A DNA stretch of 64,000 nt from Flavobacteriales bacterium (GTDB taxonomy: Bacteria; Bacteroidota; Bacteroidia; NS11-12g; UBA9320): positions 62,001-126,000 of the forward strand of contig JACJZW010000002.1 of the NCBI GenBank assembly GCA_020635355.1, written 5' to 3'. Under the pieces are notes generated by a model. The model saw only the letters and a list, made by a program, of their open reading frames with translations. It did not search any database and was not told where the DNA came from. A program made the translations under genes and the position numbers. This document shows, piece after piece, positions 61,661 through 64,000 of the stretch (position 1 is its first letter; every line of letters starts with the position of its first letter).

Positions 61661-62956
61661 TTAAAAAATGATACCAGCAATTATCGCCAATAAAACCCAT
61701 ACAGGTGCCGGCACCTTGAACTTCGTAAGCAATAGTGACAAAATCAATACCAGGATAACATTGTCATATTGAATGAAATTTTCCGGTTCCAGATTCGTGA
61801 AGTGATAACTATTGGGTTCCTTCCATTTAAATCCAACCGATAAAAAGAGGAGGTAGCCGGCTGCAAGCACCAGTCCGGATGAAGCCGCAACCACGCCATC
61901 CAAACTTCGTTTGATGATCTTGTACTTTTTAATTCGATTCCACACCGGAAAGATGAAGAATATCATCAAAGTTCCCGGGAGGAAGATGCCAATGGTTCCT
62001 ACCACGGCTCCGCCCAACTGCCACCATGGACCATCAGCCTGCATAATCATCCCACCGCAATACGATGTGATGGTGAAGATGGGGCCTGGGACAGCCTGAT
62101 TCATGCCAATTCCGGTTAGAAAATCATCGGGAGTAATCCAATTATTGAACTGAACAAACTGTTCCAGCATCATGGGAATGAGCACATTGCCTCCACCAAA
62201 AACCAAGGCCCCAAACCGATACGTGTTCTCAAATAAAATAATCAACCGCCCGGTGGGGTCATCCCCTGCGAAGCGTGCAGCTAGCCCAGCTAGAATAAAG
62301 ATTAAAAAGAAGAAGGCGGGCAATTGCCAGTTGATGCGAAAGTGACCATCAAAGGCTGATGGTCCGATTAGTTCGCTATCTTTTTTATTCAGGAAATAAC
62401 TGATGATGCCACCTCCAATCAACAATACCGGAAATATCCAGGGTGTTTTAACATAATCTTCCAGCCGGTGACGCAATAAAGCCGCCACCACGAATGCCAT
62501 CAGCATCAAGACTAAACGGAGTCTTCCTTTATTCACTTTTCGCGCCATGGATACACCGGCTGTGAGTACGAAGGCAACGGCCAACGGCTGTATAAAGCGG
62601 AATATGTCCTTGTTTAACCCGTGAAAGAAACTGAGACTGAAGGAGAGGATGGTCATCAAGATAAACGCAGGTAAAATCCAGACAATCAGGGTCAAAAATG
62701 CCAGAAATGCCCCTCCAAACTTGTAGCCCATCGCGGTAATGGTTTGGGTGGATGAGGGGCCGGGAAGCATTTGAGCAAGGCCGTATAATTCAAGGAGTTC
62801 CGGAGAGGTCAAATATTTTCGTCGCTCTACCATGCGCTTCTGAAACATGGCCAGGTGCATCTCCGGTCCGCCGAATGCCGTAAGCGCAATTGCGAGCACG
62901 TCTTTCAGGAACAACAGACGCTTGATTTTTTTTACTTTTGACCCCGTTTTTGACAT
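61661..62956 (-). CDS. Chromate transporter family protein (two-domain ChrA)
   Basis: 431 residues with about ten membrane helices. Two homologous halves: the N-terminal one has LTAFGGPEMHLAMFQKRMV and LAQMLPGPSSTQTITAMGYK, the second YRFGALVFGGGNVLIPMM and GIGMNQAVPGPIFTITSYCGG. These are the FGG...PGP repeats of CHR transporters. Export of chromate has been shown for some members only; here it may export another oxyanion. Its 5' end overlaps the divergent promoter at 62933. Confidence 0.9.
   Translation of the reverse strand: MSKTGSKVKKIKRLLFLKDVLAIALTAFGGPEMHLAMFQKRMVERRKYLTSPELLELYGLAQMLPGPSSTQTITAMGYKFGGAFLAFLTLIVWILPAFILMTILSFSLSFFHGLNKDIFRFIQPLAVAFVLTAGVSMARKVNKGRLRLVLMLMAFVVAALLRHRLEDYVKTPWIFPVLLIGGGIISYFLNKKDSELIGPSAFDGHFRINWQLPAFFFLIFILAGLAARFAGDDPTGRLIILFENTYRFGALVFGGGNVLIPMMLEQFVQFNNWITPDDFLTGIGMNQAVPGPIFTITSYCGGMIMQADGPWWQLGGAVVGTIGIFLPGTLMIFFIFPVWNRIKKYKIIKRSLDGVVAASSGLVLAAGYLLFLSVGFKWKEPNSYHFTNLEPENFIQYDNVILVLILSLLLTKFKVPAPVWVLLAIIAGIIF
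62933..62940 (+). promoter_or_regulatory. -7 promoter box for the coiled-coil lipoprotein gene
   Basis: TACTTTTG, exact consensus, 43 nt before ATG 62983, located inside the first codons of the divergent chrA-like gene. Confidence 0.45.
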
Positions 62957-62982
62957 CGTTTTCGATCAGCCAACACCATCAC

Positions 62983-63579
62983 ATGCAAAGGCAAATTAGA
63001 GCAATAATTCCCGTATTCCTTGTATTTTTTTCATCTCTGAGTATTTGGCTTGCAGCCTGTAATTCCATAGATGAACGCTACTTCGAACGTCTCGATTCTC
63101 TTGACAACCGACTGGATACCATAACCGCTATGCTTCAGGTTGATGGCCAAACCATCGAACGACGGAAGGAGTTGATTGAAGGTCATATCCGATTGGTGCA
63201 ACTCCACTACAACGATACATTCTCGCCTGAATTTGGGACCTTCCTCAGCAAATACAAGGGTGTTGGCAAGGCGTATAAGAAGTTTACAGCCGATTATTCC
63301 AACTGCCTGACGGAACTGGAAAGCCTGAAGAAACAAGCCGCTGATTTACGGCAATCGGTGGAAGCCGGGACTATTTCGAAGGATGCGTTCAAACAGTATT
63401 ACGCCACAGAAACGGCTGATGGCATTGCGCTGTACAATCGATCGAAAAATATCATTGATCCAGTGCACTCGGTGGAACCGGATTATCAGCGCATCAGCCG
63501 ACTGGTACATGAAAAACTTTCAGAAAAGGCCAAGGAAAATCCTGATCTCGATTCTGCCTTGAAAGATTTAGCACAGTAA
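62983..63579 (+). CDS. Predicted lipoprotein with coiled coil
   Basis: 198 residues from ATG 62983. Signal peptide with lipobox LAAC (Cys near 25). The remainder is almost entirely helical, with heptad patterns at about 30-75 and 105-150 (YFERLDSLDNRLDTITAML; YSNCLTELESLKKQAADLRQ). No enzyme motif. The earlier frame start (62938) is part of the promoter region. Function unknown. Confidence 0.8.
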   Translation: MQRQIRAIIPVFLVFFSSLSIWLAACNSIDERYFERLDSLDNRLDTITAMLQVDGQTIERRKELIEGHIRLVQLHYNDTFSPEFGTFLSKYKGVGKAYKKFTADYSNCLTELESLKKQAADLRQSVEAGTISKDAFKQYYATETADGIALYNRSKNIIDPVHSVEPDYQRISRLVHEKLSEKAKENPDLDSALKDLAQ

Positions 63580-63652
63580 TTTGCTGTATATCAGGCCATT
63601 TGGGCGGATTTTTGGCCTAGATGCGCAATGCATGGATTCTCTGCATTCCATC

Positions 63653-63660
63653 TATTTTTG
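63653..63660 (+). promoter_or_regulatory. -7 promoter box of gcvP
   Basis: TATTTTTG, exact TAnnTTTG, 25 nt before ATG 63686. No glycine riboswitch is seen in the 100 bp upstream. Confidence 0.5.
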
Positions 63661-63685
63661 CACCACATTTTTATCGAATACCATC

Positions 63686-64000
63686 ATGGAACTTAAGATT
63701 GATCAAATTGAATTTTTCAAGCATCGGCACACCAGCATAACTGAAGCTGAGAAGGCTGAAATGCTGAAGGTTGTTGGTGTTGGATCAATGGAAGAATTGA
63801 TCGCCAAAACAATTCCGGAAAACATCCGAATAACCAACCACCTGGACATTGATGCGGCGGTAAGTGAACAGAAATTTCTGAGTGATCTCCGAGAGATTGC
63901 CTCCGAAAATAAAATTTACCGGAGCTACATCGGGATGGGGTATTACAATACCTACACGCCCACCGTTATCCTCCGAAACATCATAGAGAATCCAGGATGG
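63686..64000 (+). CDS. gcvP: Glycine dehydrogenase (decarboxylating), N-terminal part
   Basis: 105 codons to the right edge. The start (FFKHRHTSITEAEKAEML) and the conserved SYIGMGYYNTYTPTVI and RNIIENPGW are those of the P protein of the glycine cleavage system, which decarboxylates glycine and passes the aminomethyl group to the lipoylated H protein. The rest lies outside the window. The lipoyl attachment depends on LipB, encoded at 13 kb. Confidence 0.95.
   Translation, partial: MELKIDQIEFFKHRHTSITEAEKAEMLKVVGVGSMEELIAKTIPENIRITNHLDIDAAVSEQKFLSDLREIASENKIYRSYIGMGYYNTYTPTVILRNIIENPGW

Noticed and set aside
1..64000. CRISPR arrays, insertion sequences, toxin-antitoxin or phage genes
   Set aside because: No spaced direct repeats, transposase motifs or phage structural genes were seen on either strand.

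Overview
The window looks like a chromosomal segment of a Bacteroidota bacterium, most likely in or near Flavobacteriales. The reasons are RpoB, RpoC and S21 proteins of the flavobacterial type, -7 promoter boxes of the form TAnnTTTG (often with TTG/TTTG 15-21 nt upstream), scarce Shine-Dalgarno sites, secreted proteins with type IX secretion (T9SS) style C-termini, a DUF1800/DUF1501 pair, and a sigma factor followed by a beta-barrel-type membrane protein. No phage, transposon, CRISPR array or defence island is visible. Most of the window is core genome, so the unusual items are individual genes and sites rather than a large new system.

Layout. 1-6 kb: a large secreted protein running off the left edge, a lipoprotein, an amidohydrolase overlapping a polytopic membrane protein. 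5.9-10 kb: a signalling cluster with a soluble PAS histidine kinase, its overlapping receiver protein, a receiver-HPt protein and a receiver carrying a C-terminal membrane anchor. 10-13 kb: a secreted protein and a thiol-dioxygenase-like cupin fused to a methyltransferase. 13-16 kb: the overlapping operon rsmI-lnt-lipB. 16-19.6 kb: an L,D-transpeptidase-like protein, acyl-CoA dehydrogenase, rpsU, a XerC/D recombinase and a hibernation factor.

19.7-32.9 kb is the translation/transcription core: tRNA-Thr(TGT)-Tyr(GTA)-Gly(TCC)-Thr(GGT)-tuf-tRNA-Trp(CCA)-secE-nusG-rplK-rplA-rplJ-rplL-rpoB-rpoC. It has a strong promoter in front, a hairpin after tuf, a GAAA-capped attenuator-like hairpin between rplL and rpoB, and a strong terminator after rpoC.

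32.9-44.7 kb: DUF3467 protein, lipoproteins, an ECF sigma factor with a membrane-anchored barrel-like partner, a PepSY-like lipoprotein, DUF937, the DUF1800/DUF1501 pair, MarC, a MauE/DoxX-thioredoxin fusion, a diacylglycerol-kinase-type lipid kinase and class I fructose bisphosphatase. 44.8-56.5 kb: aspartate kinase, a MORN-repeat protein, fdx-iscX-kdsC, a possible small RNA, an LtaS-like phosphotransferase with an FAD oxidoreductase, a putative porin, a double-OmpA protein, a 0.5 kb gene-poor stretch, branched-chain aminotransferase and an unrecognised small protein. 56.6-64 kb: a degenerate receiver protein, UvrD/PcrA helicase, rfbC overlapping tryptophan 2,3-dioxygenase, a CarboxypepD-like secreted protein, a chromate transporter, a coiled-coil lipoprotein and the start of gcvP at the right edge.

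All promoter, terminator and fold calls are by eye; no database search was run.
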